Assembly (NCBI GenBank): GCA_037389465.1
Contig: JAZARR010000171.1
Location: 372,001 to 436,000 of the forward strand
From: Baylisascaris procyonis
Lineage: Eukaryota > Nematoda > Chromadorea > Rhabditida > Ascarididae
Direction: 5' to 3'
Length of the DNA: 64,000 bases
Part shown: one piece after another, positions 10,401 through 24,501 of the stretch
Position numbering within the stretch: position 1 is the first letter of the stretch
How the letters are laid out: every line of letters begins with the position of its first letter
Position numbers and translations under genes: made by a program
The notes under the pieces: generated by a model
Database searches by the model: none
Seen by the model: only the letters and a program-made list of their open reading frames with translations
What the model was told of the DNA's origin: nothing

Positions 10401-13400
10401 AAATATGGTTTATCAAAGACGCATGCAGACTTCGTTCCATCGAATCTTGCTAGGCACACTAGCGAGTATCTTGGGGCCGGCTATCAGATGCTTGCATCAT
10501 CGTTACAGCAGAACAAAGATGGTCTTGCTTCGAAATTGCTTCGCTGCCTTGTTGCTGTAGTGTAGCCTCATGTGAACCATGCGACCCACTAGATGAGTCA
10601 GAATAGATGCACAAGGTGCCAATTTCACCGTCACGAGTAGAAAATGGCCAGGAATAAAAATTATCTAGGAGGACAAATCCCTTCGGTTGGATAATATCTG
10701 CTACTTACCCAGTTGGAAGTAACTGCTTGAAAAAAATCGGTCAATTGGGTATTGGAAATATCGTTTTAAAAAAAATTGCAAGAAACAGCTAAGGAGAAGG
10801 GCTGGTCAAATCTATGGGCTATAAGTAATGATTACGTGAAGACACAATTGAAGAACGCAAGCCAATCGAAATTTGAAAAATCGCGTCTCATTTGTCCGAT
10901 CGTCATCTTCGTATATAATTCTGCGATGTCGTGTCGTTGGTCATCAGCCATTGTTATCTGTAAATATCGCGCAGTGATAACCTGACCAATTCCTTGATAA
11001 GACTCATGCAATTACAGTCTCCACTCTATCGGATGTCCATTCATTGTTTGCCTTGACCGCTATCATTGCACTAGCTGCATTTCGCTACACGCACGAACGC
11101 AAACAATGGGTTGCATAGCGTGGAAAAATGGACATGATTATTCCACGTCAAATCAATTAGCCTAGGCGTTTTGCCAAGTCTACTTCATGTTTTCAAGGCG
11201 CATCGTAGCCTTTAGTTTGAAAAGTGAATTAATGAGTGCAGTGATTATGTCGACACGAAGTAGATTCTGGCTTCGTGGAACACGAAACCGGAGAATGCGC
11301 AGAACGTTTCTTGTGGTGCAGCGATTTTTGGTGAGCCGGAAATGATGCCCACGCCATAATTTCATCAAGTAAACAAATAGAGCGGCATGCGACAGATGAC
11401 TGGCACGATATGCGTCTTTTCAAATTGCTCTTATTGGACGATTCAATTTCATAAATTACCAGCGAATAAAACACACGCCAGAAATGCAGTCATCTCTAAT
11501 TAATCCCATCATTCAGACAAACCTATTACAAAAGATTCGCTTTAAGATGTTCTAAAAATTGCACATGAGAGCTCTATTTTCCTGAGTATCTGCTTATGGG
11601 CGCGTACGTACCTGATTGTATATTTGAAGCAGTTTGGTCCGAGATCATTGAAGCTGGAGTAAAGAAATTTGGTTCACCTTGTTTGCATCTTATAGGATAG
11701 TCTACAGAGATATTGAATTTGATCTATTAGCTAAAACTTGGATGCACTCGAATTAGCATTATTACACGGTCGGCACGACTGCATTTCTTGCCAGTCGCGC
11801 CTATTTTATTTTACAGCCGTTTGGGTAGAACAAATGAATTTCTTAGTGAAGGTCTCCACTGATGATCCAATTCCTTAAAATATAAATGCACTGTCGGGCA
11901 GGCTTTTAAGTTTCTTAGCTTTAGCGAATGTAGAATGTCCGAAAGGTCAGTGAGCGCGTCCTTGAGATTTCTTTCTGCCTCGCCTGGAGTGAAATGTATC
12001 AAAACTTCTGGGCGCCTTTAATTGTGTCTAATTTTCTTTCAAGCTGATCCATCAATTTGAAAGCGGCGCAAATAGTAACCACAAAATTTCACGCCTTGGC
12101 TTTAATGGTTCGTGAGGTGGGGCAACGAAGCAGATACATACATGCGCATACACGCATATATTCACTAAAGCGGCATCGCCAAAATTCACTTTTCCCAAGC
12201 AATTTTCCAAAGTCCATAAAAAGAAGGAATTAGATATACCGCAATGCATTCGACTGTCATATTCCCATAGCTTTTGCTTGTTCCATTCCTTTAAACGCGA
12301 ATCCTAATGCCTTCACCGTTGCTTAATAATGACTTAACCTCTTGAGCTTAGACACAGCGCACAAAAATGATGCATTCTACTTTAAGCCACTTTGCTTTAC
12401 AGAACATTTCAAAATGGCCATAATAGTAATCTGAGGGCTACCATCCATTCCTACCCTTAAGAACCGTGATCAGTGACGAATATTTTATTTGCTCTACTCA
12501 GAGAAAACTCCTCACTCACATTGGCAAGTTCCGTCTCGAACTGAAGTATCTCATCGGCGTCTCGAGCAGCCACATCAGGCAATGCGTTCAAAAGTAGCAG
12601 CACATCCCTTACCAAGGTCATATATGCAAGTCGTTCGTCTTGCGTCTCCGGAAGTATATAAAAATCACGTGCGAATAGATTCAACGCTGGTTGGTCAATC
12701 TGCAGTGCTGCATTTTGTAAAGTCCTTCAATTCGTCGTTAGTAACGATCCTATTAGGATAATTGGTGAGGAAGCGTTTGCACTTGATGACATCATAAAGA
12801 TTTTTTTTTTCTCATAAAGAACTGCTGCCGCGACTTGAATGAACCTTTCGGAGGATTCGCCATTCATCTAATGAGAAGTGAGCAAATAAGCATTGTGCAT
12901 TTCTCAACGTTGTTTAAATTTCCAGATTCTATTTCGAGATCCCTTCATCATTGAGTATGCACAAAGCTTGACACAAAGAAATGTTTTTTTTTTCGTTTCG
13001 CAATCGCATACAAACCTCATTAAAAATATGTGAATCGATGTGAATTTCTATTCAAGTTCTGAAAAATATTCAATGAGAATTTCTATTGCAGTTCTGAAAG
13101 ACATTGAATTCATTGATAGCCCTCATAGAAATGCCGCTTAATTCAATGTGATCTATTTATTCAAACGGCGTATTCATTTGCTCCTCTCGATAAAAAGCTT
13201 TGCAATGATGCCACTTTTAAAAGATATCAAAGGAAAGATGAAAACATAATTGCAATTAAAATATGCTCATTGCAGCTGTCACAAAAACTTTGCACATCTT
13301 CCCTTTAAACTTCCATTATCAAGGAAAATTCATTCGTCAATGTATTTCAAAAATGACTAAAAACCGAGGAATAAAAGGCTTATGATGGTGAATTTATCAA

Positions 13401-16400
13401 ATATGACCTCTAACTTGAAAAGCGCTCACCAGAAGTACATGTTTTTCAGAGTCTTTGTCGTCCGGTTGTACAGTTGCCTTAAATAGAGCATCAGCTCGAA
13501 ATTTTGCAACCATGATGCCATAAAGCTGCTCGATGGAAGTTTGAGGTAGCGCATCCTTATTACCGAGGCTAGGCCATCCTCCAAATTGTGCGATCACCTC
13601 ATCGAATGCACTCCTCCATGTGTCAAATATGGCTGCTGAAAATACACCCATTTCATTTCCTATATTATTTTCTCATGTCAACTTGAAACCTTTGAAAGGA
13701 GAAATTAAATTCATGACGTCATAACCGATGAGTACTGGTTATTGATTTGTCGTTGATGAGTATGCCGATACCACGAGTATACTTAGCAGTTTTTAAATAC
13801 TGTCAACCATAAGTGCATAGAGCAAAAACATTAAACGATCTCCGGTTGGTTACATTGATCGGAATAGCTTTCCGGGATGATTACGTGACCGGTTGGTTAC
13901 ATTAACCGGAGTAACTTTTCCGGATGGCTCGGTATCCACTTCAAGCAAACATTGTCTCGCTATCACCCCAATTGAACTCAACCTTATCTGCGAACCTCAC
14001 AATTCGTTTCTGCGTCATGGGCCGTTTTTCCTCACCAAGTTCCCTTGCCTTATTATGGAAAGGCTAATGAAGTTTTACCAACTTTCATTGAGGCACAGCT
14101 GGTAGAAGTGTCTCGATTTCTTCACCGCTTCACCATCGGCACTCTCGACATGTTTCGATTCCAGAAGCTCTAAAAGTTTTTTCCGGTAAACTTAAGTTCG
14201 AAAGGTGCAAATGCATACGTACCTTGGAAAAGCAGTTATGATGTGCAACCCAATCGTATTAAGCCATGTGTTAATTTCTAACCATGAATGCCCAAACAAA
14301 GGAAACCATTCTCCAGATGCCAATTTATATTGTATATCAGAATGCGTAGCGGATGTTAGCAATTCGATTGAGATGGTGGATTCTAATAAAAAGAAATGAC
14401 TATAATAGTGCGTTGTCGCAATTGAAAGATCACTCAAAGATCATAGCAAAGAACGAAAATCCCATGCCCTCGTCATTGCTAAAATTATTGCATACAACAA
14501 AGCATACGTTCAAACGCATAAACTAGCTTCGTCGTTGAAAAGCTGAAGTGGAGACTCCCATAGAGGTTTCTTCGGCTCTTCAAAGAAATTAAGCATTTTC
14601 TCTGGTGACCTTTTCCTCCTTTTGGGTAGTTTTGATGCACCTTCACAAATGGCGATTTGCAAAGTACACTATGGCGAAATTACGCCTATACATATGCATG
14701 TATACGTATCCTAATGACACCTCGGTGATTTCACCTCGGGATTCACGGAATCTCATGTTCCTTATTTAAACCAATAGATGCCCCTCTTGTCATGATTCAA
14801 CATGATGTATTCTGCTTTCGATTGAAGTAATATGCACTTAAGTAAAGAAAAATTTGCAATCTTTTTCTTCAAGTGATCGATCGCACAAGAAATTATTATT
14901 TTTTAGAAGGTATATTTAGTTTAGTTTAATGACTGGAATGCATGAACGCATATAATGCTAGTCCCTTTGCTATGTTCCGCACTTATTTCCTAGCGAGTCC
15001 ATGAGTCGAGAATATGTGCCAGTCATCCATTGAAACTTGATTATAGCGCAAATTTGATTGCATCTTCAATAAATTCATTAAGTGAGCGGAATCTTCTTCC
15101 TCTTCAAGCCGGTTATAGCCTTAAATCTCAAAAATTTGACAAAAAAATTATTGAAAATAGCGCAGCGTTAAACTATCAGCATGCTCTATTTAAGTTGACT
15201 CCTTAATGAACTTATCGGTTATCATATTTTAGTTTATGTTTCTTATTTGTTTAGACTACATTCCTTTGCTCATCTACTACTAACTGCTTCGTTCTATTAT
15301 CGGCATTTTTCATGTTTTATTCTATGCCTTTAAGTTCTTTTGACCAGCTTCCTCTAGTAAGAGCTTGAAGATATCGAGTCTTACTATTTTCTTTTCAACG
15401 TTGATAGGCCGCAAGTGCATGCATAATGGGAGTGAAAGACGAGGAGAGGGTGAAAGGATTTAATTTAAATATGCGATTTCGTTAACTAGCCTATCAGAGT
15501 TTGTCTCTGTGCTCAGCTTCACCATTTGCATCATAATGACCTCATTTTGCACATCAATTTCAATAATATTACTGGGAGCGAAATAAACTTACAAAAAAGT
15601 ACTTTAGTGATATGCTGATAACGAAATCAGCAGAAAATAGTAGCTTTTAGCTATTCCTTAATGAATATGTTCACAATTTGCTGAACACAGTCTCGCTACA
15701 TATTTTTTGAACACAACATCATCACTTTTTTTCCAATGCACGGTTTCAAAGAACTTCCGCATTTTTTGTGTGAAAAAAAAACTCAATTGTCTATTTTTAC
15801 AGATTTTTAGGTCAAAGTTCGCATATAATGATGGTGCTATTTGAATAAACGAACAAACCTTTCAGTGCTAACTCGAGATCTTGGCCGAGATTTTCGAAAT
15901 TTGAAACAGACGGTGCATCATCGGGTATTGGATGTTGTTTTATCCAGTTACCACAAGCGTATTCATAAAAATCCACACATGGATCCGCCGTAGCGTTCAT
16001 CGATGATAATATCACAGATGCTGAAAGATGCTCAACATTTTAAATTGTGCTCACTTTTTCGTATTTTATCATTCAAAGAGACGCCTAATTGGTTGGTGAT
16101 CTGTTTTACTATCACATTATAAGAATCACTATCTAAGCATATATGCATTATAATCGCGATGCTTATAAAGTAGAGATGATTGACCATTGAAATTATTTCA
16201 CTTTAAGAAAGCGGCTCACTTGTTAAGAAAATTCGACTGAAGATAAGCAAAGAAAAGCATTTTTCATCAGTTTCCTTAGTAGCTGCGTTGAGTTTTTTTT
16301 TTTACTTTCCCGTTGTATTTGCACTGACAAATCGACATTCTCAACAAAAGTGCGCCCACATAAAATGACCTTCTTTTCGGTGTAAATTTTTTGTTGCTCT

Positions 16401-17317
16401 CAAATATTTCAACATCATGAGAGTTGAAACTTTAAAACTCATCGAAATGAACAAATCGCAAATGAGAAACATTTTGTACCCTTCACTGAGCGTGCATATT
16501 CAAGTCTAATGGAGAAATGCGTCTTGTGAAGTGTAATAAAATGTGAACATTTGTTACTTATGACAGCGCTAACAGCTGCTTTACAAATATCTTATTTGGC
16601 ATTCAACTCACGGCGCCGCGTCGAAAAAAAAGAGAACATTTTGAAAGATGATCTCGTGCCGGATGTGACTTTCTGAAAATTTTTTCACTCTCCTCATCTG
16701 TTCATACTTATAGCTTGTACTTCAACAACTCTGTCACTTTATAAGGGGAACCATCTTGTTCTTATGCGTTTTGCTTTGAGAAAAAACACACACAAATCAC
16801 AGAGGTCCTCCAGGTCGGCGTGATCGCCTCCCTGCTCGCACTAGCAGTATGAGGTCGAGATGGGTTCCACTGATTTTAGTACAATTGGCGAGAGGTGAAT
16901 ACCAATGACCATTATGGGCGTAGAAGCTAAAGAGCTGATCCATACCATCTGAGCGCACAGGTTTTCCACCTAGGGTAACAAGTGTCGTCGAAATTATGGC
17001 TACCTCACAGACTGATTCCAGAAGACGTTGTCGAAATCGGCAGACTTATAAATAAAGAAATACTATAAGAACGATATTAGTGGAAACTGACCTGTTTTTA
17101 TGCATTCCTGTGTAAGGCAAATCTCTTCTTGTTTCCTCGTCGAGAGTGCAATGATTAATGCTATTAATAGAAGCAACGATAATATGAAGAAAAAAATAAG
17201 TGCGATAAGCAATGCTCGAGACCGAAATCTTTTTGTGAACGTAGCGGCGCCATCTGCGCCCGGCTCATTCATATCCACCCTGAAATTCATTGAAAATTTC
17301 ACATTGATTTTATTCAT
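7433..17317 (-). CDS. Neprilysin-like M13 metallopeptidase, N-terminal ten exons (3' part missing)
   Basis: This is a type II membrane zinc endopeptidase that in this family cleaves small extracellular peptides. Exons (minus): 17317-17092, 16020-15859, 14169-14083, 13635-13430, 12699-12520, 10957-10836, 10144-10028, 9367-9261, 8519-8401, 7531-7433. All nine junctions have GT/AG and matching phase, giving 475 residues in frame. The start ATG at 17317 has an upstream in-frame stop. Residues 1-34 are cytoplasmic and 35-59 form the membrane anchor. C67 and C72 lead into the family signature DPCVDFYEYACGNW (88-101). GGWP lies at 177-180, IDQP..ARDFY at 228-241, FDW at 317-319, VVIYG in exon 7, RW..CV at 410-415, and an EDW..P.TK.FA.EK helix ends exon 10. 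Family members are usually about 750 residues. The HExxH zinc site, the second zinc glutamate region and the C-terminal CxxW are not in the window. Exon 10 ends in a normal donor (GTAACC), so the rest must lie beyond the repeat array or be lost. The family assignment is secure; the subfamily is not resolved. Confidence 0.93.
13842..13925. repeat. 47-bp imperfect tandem repeat with CCGGTTGGTTACATT core
   Basis: CCGGTTGGTTACATT occurs at 13842 and 13889, each followed by a diverged GATCGGAATAGCTTTCCGG-like tail. A relative (CCGGTTACATTGCTGGGATAG...CTTTCC) lies at about 32151, so this is a small dispersed family. The pair sits in the third intron of the peptidase gene. Confidence 0.6.
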
Positions 17318-17603
17318 TTCTGATTTATTGATCGGTCATTTGGACAGTTATAGACAACCAAAAAAATTCGTTATAAATAGCACACTTTCTTAGTCAGCAC
17401 AGTTGATGAATTCAATGGGTGCAGAGAAAACTGTTTTCTGCGTTTTTTTTTGCTATTTGCACTTTACTTAGTAACTCTTCTTCTGAGCTTTGCTCAGTTC
17501 AGTAGAAATCTCACACAATAATAATAGTCGATGGATTAATCAGATGATTCAGTTTCATGGTTCTGGAGCTAGTTCTTTGGAGAATGCACTGAAAGAAGCA
17601 AAT

Positions 17604-17658
<55 letters not shown>

Positions 17659-18298
17659 GACTATATGACGAAATCACAGTAGAATTTATTAAAAAATTAA
17701 CGGTTTTTGTATCTGAGGTAGCTAGAAGCTTCCGTATGTTCAGTGTCTTAGGTGAGAACTCAATGAGAACTGCCAAAATTGAGCGCGCAAAAGTCGCTCG
17801 TTCTCGATTGCTTAGTAAACAAGTGGCGATTTCTGATGTAGAAAATGGCTTGAGGGAAGACAGGTAAACATATGCAGCAACTACAAAGTCTAGCTGAGAT
17901 CCGATTTCAAACTTTGGAGACTCATCTTCTCAAAGGACATCCCGATAAATGATAGGAGTTAATGGATGTCTGAAGTAAGATGAACATATTGAACATTCAG
18001 TGATGCAAGAGTTGACAAAGGAAGGAGCATCTAGCGAAGCAAAAAAAACTTGATATTGTCCACTAAAGTAATGAGGGGATTAGTGCACGTCTAATGAAGC
18101 TAAAGAAAATGTAGAATAGAAAAAATGATAAAAAATTGGCATTAGACCAAAAGTTGAGTGCTCTTAAGTGAATTAACAGCATATTTGAATAAGCTGAGTC
18201 TAAATATTCTCTGAGAAAAAACCTCAGCTCGAATACGCTGGATTTGAACAAAGGAAAAAAATTTGAATCTAAACAGTCGAAATTTAGATTCATTCGAA
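17318..18298. other. 5' flank of the neprilysin gene
   Basis: AT-rich sequence upstream of the peptidase start. It contains a TA tract (17606-17655) and no further exon that I can support. It should hold the promoter, but no specific motif is recognisable. Confidence 0.4.
17606..17655. repeat. (TA)n microsatellite, 50 bp
   Basis: About 25 uninterrupted TA dinucleotides, about 290 bp upstream of the start codon of the peptidase gene. Confidence 0.97.
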
Positions 18299-20087
18299 TT
18301 AAAGTAACAGCACTCTAAACGCTTTGAGAAAGCTAAATTTATTCCATCTGCAATCAAATTGTTGCAAAGTGAATGCCAATAATTCATAAAGTATTGATAA
18401 AATATTACTGAATCTGTGCCATATTAACAGTTTTCTGCTCATTTCTGAGCAGCAAAAATATTCCTGATTCCAACTTCACAAAAAACATTCATAAATCGAC
18501 ACATTATTTAACGTAAGAATTATTCAACATAAGGTTCTGAACGACAGTTTTACCATACAGCAGATCCTGTAAGCATATTTTAGGGGAAGGTGCTCGAATG
18601 GATGGATTGGAAGAAATTTTCCACTCTATAGAGCATTTGTAAGAGTGTTATATCCACTTCAAATCACTAAACCAGACGGTACTTATCAGCAACCATGAAA
18701 AGGCTTAATGATAAGGAAATTAAGGTCAGCAAAAGATAAGGAAACTTCTATATTCTCCAGCTTGACGTTGATAGCCTTATCATTTCGAATTGATAATCAC
18801 AAAAAGCCGGTCCTAATTTATCAAACACTGAGAGAGGGTTTCTTACGTAAAACATCATTAGAGCAAGATACGTGCCGATTTCATTTAATCGCAATTTTTT
18901 TCTCCAGTGTTACACTTTAGTTTACAGCACTCATTGCTTGTTTTACTGTACCTTACTCTTTGTCTTTGATTGTTCCAATTTTCAAAAAATAAAAGACGAT
19001 GTAATGCTATCGGCACACTAATAGCGATTTTAAGTTTACGTCAAATAAGCTAGCAAAAATGTCTTCAGCTGATAGGTAAACAAATAATTGAGTCAATCAC
19101 TCAAATCATACGGTTCGTCGATTGTCATAGAGCGGCGTGAAGGCTCATGTTGACATGCTCAGGCAACAAGTACTGATGACTATCGACAACAGCAACAGAT
19201 AAAAAAGGTTGGTCTGGCATTAAAAAATAGTTGTTTTAAGCATTTTATTTTATTGAAAGCAAGCATTATTATTGTTTTCAATGCCATTGAACTAATAGCC
19301 AGAGCACCCAGTGTTGCTACGAAGACTCATAGCATATGAAAGAATAAAGCATCAATATGTCACATACTGTGACCTAAATTTAGCACGATACATATCAGTT
19401 CCGTAAGAATGTAACCGTAATGCTATTTCTATTGGAAACTATATAAATTTTTGCAATATGTCTATCGCTTCTCGTATAGAAATGGAGCAAAAAAGATGAG
19501 AATTATGCATTTTATATCGAGTTTGGCTCAATTTCAATGTGAATATGTTGTAAATAAGCAGCTTTTGTATTGATATATACATATACGATGCAAACTTCAG
19601 ATGTCGTTTTTCCGCTGCCTCATCTCTAGCATAATCAGACATAATCCATAATTGAGCTTCCACTACCTCAAAAATTAGGTTTACAAAAAGCATTCTAACG
19701 TTATTTACCTCAGCATTTCATTTACGATTTGAAAGTCTCCTAAGGGAGGCTATGAAATATATATCGTAAAAGCATTGATGCGAAGAGTTGAAAGACACCG
19801 CAAGCAAACGCGTAATGCCGTATTTCATTTTTACTGTTGCTTTTTAGTGCGCATTGAGCAAATAGCGAAATATAGAAAATGATGGGCCACTACTTTCTCT
19901 AATTCAATGAAATCTATTATTTCTTCCGCTTTCCACTTGCTATTAAGACGACTTATGAAATTTCTAGCCATAATATTATATGGCTTCCTCATTAATGGCG
20001 TCAAAGGCTCTAAGAAGTCTTTAAAATTCATTTGACTTGAGGTTAAGAAACGATTATTCACATAGCAGCGTGCAGCATCGTACGAAT
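18299..20087 (-). CDS. Hypothetical protein, candidate exon chain
   Basis: I do not recognise the family. The two better exons are 20087-19894 and 19666-19587. They join in phase 0 with GT and AG borders and give about 90 residues of natural composition, including a stretch reading ARDEAAEKRH in the second exon. The second exon ends in phase 2. A possible last exon, 18347-18299, follows an acceptor reading GATTGCAG, keeps phase and ends in TAA, but the intervening intron is 1.2 kb and this exon is weak. No start codon was identified; the upstream end at 20087 is an acceptor, so more 5' exons are expected. The chain lies just upstream of the peptidase gene on the same strand and could be a separate gene. 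It is an inference from open frames and phase alone. Confidence 0.35.
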
Positions 20088-23000
20088 CTAGCAAATATGA
20101 ATCCAGCATTTACGATTGAAAGCCTAAATGCAAGTAGCGGAAAGAGCAGATGCACTCATAACGACCGCACTCATAAAAAGCAATAAAAATGCTCGTTATT
20201 TTAAGCCAAGTCGGATATAACCGAATAAATTACTATTTACTTTCAGATGCTCTAAATGGATGTGCATTCGCTGGCTTCTTCCTTTAATGATTTACCAACT
20301 TCACTTTGAAATTTTATCAGTTTCCCCAACGATCGCTATGCAAACAACAGCTTTAATCTACGAACAATCCCTCGGTCATTCATATATTTTTTGCGTCGTT
20401 CAATCTCATTTTCGTTTAATGTTAAAGGAAAATTGATTTCGGGTGCCTTTCATCGTGCAAAGTTGTGGATTAGCAATCTAATTCAAAATCACATTAAAGT
20501 GTGATTTAGCGAACTTGGTCGTTATGAAGTTTAGCCTCTTACTTAGTTTTAGGAAAGTAGAGAGATAACATATTCGTGGTCAGAGCCGGACAAAAATAAA
20601 ACAAGTGAAGAAGGGTATCAGAATAGCCGCTACGATATACGCATTTGCATTTCCCTTGTTATGCTAATCTATTCGACAGTATCAAAAATTAATAGAATTT
20701 GCAAAATAACGCGCTCATATTTTAATTGAACATTTCGCATGCGAAAGATTCGTTCTTTGCGAAGCGCTCACTGCGAAAGGTAGCTCAAGCAATTGCGAAA
20801 TGCATGCTAAATTCTCGCACCTTCTAGATATTTGTAATGTATTCCAAAGTTGACGGACCCGTTGAGATTTGCAGTTGGATATGATAACTGAAGGTGCGCA
20901 CTACTCGTCTAATTTCATTGCTTCACCATGCAGTAACTCCGAAGATGAAACTACTACGTCGACAGAAAAGGGTCTGCACACAGAGGCGACATTGCCACAG
21001 ACATGCAGACACAGACGCGCCATCAGATGGAAGTTCCCAAAGTGCAGAGAAATGGAAGCGTTGATCGCCGATACGCACTATCAAAAACTAACTCGTTGCA
21101 CTTCCACACTCATTATTCACTCTAATTGAGCTTGTGCCTATCGATCTGCCTACACAATGTACATTGTCAATGGAGAATAGATTTGAGTAATGTGGTGCGC
21201 CCAAAGGGCCGCCAATGTAAGAGGCATGGAGGGACGGTGTTATTGTGGCAAGGATCCCGACTTGGTCGGACCAGGGAACTAAGACGAGACGTTCTTCGAT
21301 GATGGCATCGAAATCAGCAAATTACGGCGGTCAAATTCACTCATTCGATTAAAACAAGAAGTCGCAATAACATTGTGATGTTGTGAATAGTCGGATAGGC
21401 TAGTTGAGATGATCAATCACTACCTACGACTTGCCTCATTAGGTGAATGACGCATAATGATTTCAATATTCATTCTGCATCCGAACAAAGGAACAGTGGG
21501 AAATTTTTTTACAACCCTATTCAGAAAAGTTATCACTTTAAAAAGTTTTCGTAGTTTGAGGGGGAAAATGAATGATATACATTGATATTCGACTTTCTCA
21601 TTCACATCATTCGAAGAGGATTCATTCAAAATGCCAAGCCGCTAATCCAGGCAATTCAAGATAATGCATTAGCCATCTTCGAAGAGGCTCTAGTTTTAAT
21701 AATAAAACGAGGTCTACTGAGGTTCATTAAAGTAGGTCTATGAGTGGAATGGAGGGATGGCTGTCTACAGAAAAATCCAACCTGTATTTATGTTCAATAA
21801 AAAGGAGGCCTCTATTAAGATAGCTATAAGCTGACAGATGGGCGGAAAATATATTGGTGACAACAAGGTGCGCTCATTCTTTATTCCTCAACTACTATAC
21901 AAGTGGGATTGCAAGCTTGCGAAATTGTAACACAAGAAATATCTCTGAGGGATTTCAGAAGCTAAACAACCGTGCATCTAGATTAGTAAAGGAAATATTT
22001 GGACACAATATGGATCATATGAATTCACGACAGCAATATTGCTAAATCGCTGAACTAATTTCCGAATTTTACTAGAGCAACTCGTCGAAATAATTGTATA
22101 GTTATGATACAAAAAATAATGATAAACATAGCAGTGGAAAGGCAACGAGTGAAAAATATAAATGCACTCTCAGCGAATACGGCATACTCCTAGATGTGTA
22201 CAACATTCAAATGATCATTGGAGAAACTTCACTGCCCACTTATCGTACTAAAATACGATGAGATCGGTCAAAACAGCGCTCGTCACATCGCAGTTAGGCT
22301 CTTTGACTATACTGCAAGGAGCAAGAAATTCCGAAAAAAATTGCTATGCTTTCAATGCAAAAATTTCACCAAAAATGGGCAAAAAAAAAAAAACATCACT
22401 GCATTTCAGAAGTAGTGTAGAACCACACAAATCGTCTCAGGAATTATGAATCATTTGTGTCTCCAATAGCAGTTTTTTTCAGGACCGCTAATAAAATAGA
22501 AAGCATCAAACGCTTTGCTCCTAAAACAATGACCGCAAAGAACACAAAGTTCAATGGTACGATGCATAGCAAAATGCTCTACCGTTATCAAAATAAAATC
22601 ATTACTTCGACTCTCAACAAATCAATAAAATAGAATTGAATTCCAAGCGTCGATCACTATCTAAACGAATGTCATAAGTATAAGCATTCTCTAAAAACCA
22701 TTCTGCTCCTGAATAAATGATGCTTTTTGCTCTTATGCTATCGTTATATTTGCATGAAACGCGTGGCCATTTATTCAACAAATTATCGTGCTTTTAATTT
22801 TGAGCGTTCAAAGCAGCCCTTCAAGAAGTTATTTCAATCCAGAAAGACGCAGTTAACAGCTACTAAGTTATGCAGTTCTATCTGACTCTAAAATGCGACA
22901 AGTGATTAGGCAAAATCGGTGTTTCATTTCTGAATGAATTTCTTTCATTCTTGGCAGACTGAAGAAAGCTCCTCAATTCTAAATAGATTTTTTGAGGCAT

Positions 23001-24501
23001 TTGTTTTTCGCTTAGCGGCAGAAAAAAAGCAAAAAATCGCCCGACACTTCAACTCCTTGGAACTCGAAAGCGACAAAAAATGGCTATTTTTGGAATTTTG
23101 TGGCACCTAATCCAATGTATTCTACATTTCTCGGAAAAAATGGCACTAACTACTTTGTTTTTTTTTTCTGCGAAGAAATTAGTGGTTCATTGTTGCTCAA
23201 GTCGTTAGGAGTCACATTTTATTGTTTGATACTAAAATTGGAGTAACAAGGCGATCTTAGATCAGTGAGACACAAGTGTTGAGCTTCGGCGACTACGTTG
23301 TTCTTCAGGAACAGCGTCGAAGATCTTGCACTTTCGGGTGACCTTTTTTAAAGAACTTCGGAAATTTTCAACCGTTTTTGATGTTTGTTCATCATTTTAT
23401 TACGGCTTTATTTCCGGAAAATCCTTGAAATTTGTGGCCATTTCTCTACACATTTGTGCCCATTGTCATTTCTGCGAGGTTGCTGTGGTATATATTCTAC
23501 TGCTCGTGAAAGGAAATTTTCGATGAAACCTCGCACAACTTCGCCTTGCGACCATTTTACACCACTATAACAAGTGCGCCCTAGATGATAGTATATGAAT
23601 GAGAACATGCAAATATATACCCTGCATTGAGTATTTCCAATCTTTTATGAGCTTCATTGCAAGCAACGGCTGTAAAGTGCAATGAAGAAACTAATTTATT
23701 GAAGCACTAACGTTTCCTCTCATCCACAAAAGAAATAAGTGAGTATGTTACAATGACCGGACGTCTTCCTCGCATACAACAAATTCCACTGATCCATAAA
23801 TTTCGCAGAACTGCTAAAGCACTCTTCCTAAAAATTGCATAAGTTCCGTGTGGTTTGGATATCTCGTTCCCAAGTTCTGTTATGAAAGATAGTATATTAG
23901 AAAACGGTAGATGCCGAGAGTTTAAGAAAAAATAATCATTGTTCCTGATTTCCCTTTGAGTTACGCACTAGAGTATAAGCCAATAAACAGATGAAACGAG
24001 AGCGGTTTACAGCGCCATTAAAAGATGCAGACGGTGTGAGCACATGTGTGAGGTAGATGAGTCAGCTATAGATCAAGCCGGATAACTCAAAGAAGCTCAA
24101 GAGGATATAGGCAGAACAAGCGACTGCGCAGCATGTATCATGAGGCTAACTTGTGGCAGATCCGGAGAACATAAAAGGAGTTGATATGTTCAGGTATAGC
24201 TGCTAGGTTCTTCGCAAGGTCGATTGAGTCTACGTGTGAGAAAGCATGAGAAGATCGGCGGCAACATGCAGTTTTTCAGGTGAAAATACGGGGTCGTGCC
24301 GGCGATCAAAGCCATCCTTGTGAAAGCGTCCCTACTTGTTTGTCATCATACTATACAAGTGTGATAGACTGTTCGCCCTTACACATGTGTCACCTCGCAG
24401 TTTGCTCGACCGCATCTCGACAGCGGTGCAGATCGTCAAGGGAATCTGGACGATTAGACGAGCAAAGGGGAGGTGACCCTTACACACGAAGTACAATAGT
24501 G
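20088..24501. other. No supportable gene
   Basis: About 4.4 kb with only short open frames on both strands. A plus frame of 86 codons at 20869-21129 and a plus frame of 124 codons at 24280-24654 are not accompanied by recognisable domains. One minus-strand possible mini-exon near 21420-21480 has an acceptor and a GTAGGT donor, and might belong upstream of the 20087 exon chain. Confidence 0.4.

Noticed and set aside
10291..10560. Plus frame of 89 codons (MPATLSDLMIALFPDDF...)
   Set aside because: It overlaps an intron of the well-supported minus-strand peptidase gene, other plus frames in the same stretch are also partly open, and no upstream exon joins in phase.
14217..14399. Minus frame reading LASGEWFPLFGHSW, resembling the GGWP exon of M13 peptidases, with a GTACGT donor
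   Set aside because: The true GGWP exon is 13635-13430, and exons 2, 3 and 4 join in phase without it. Its phase-2 end would create a stop in exon 4. It lies in intron 2.
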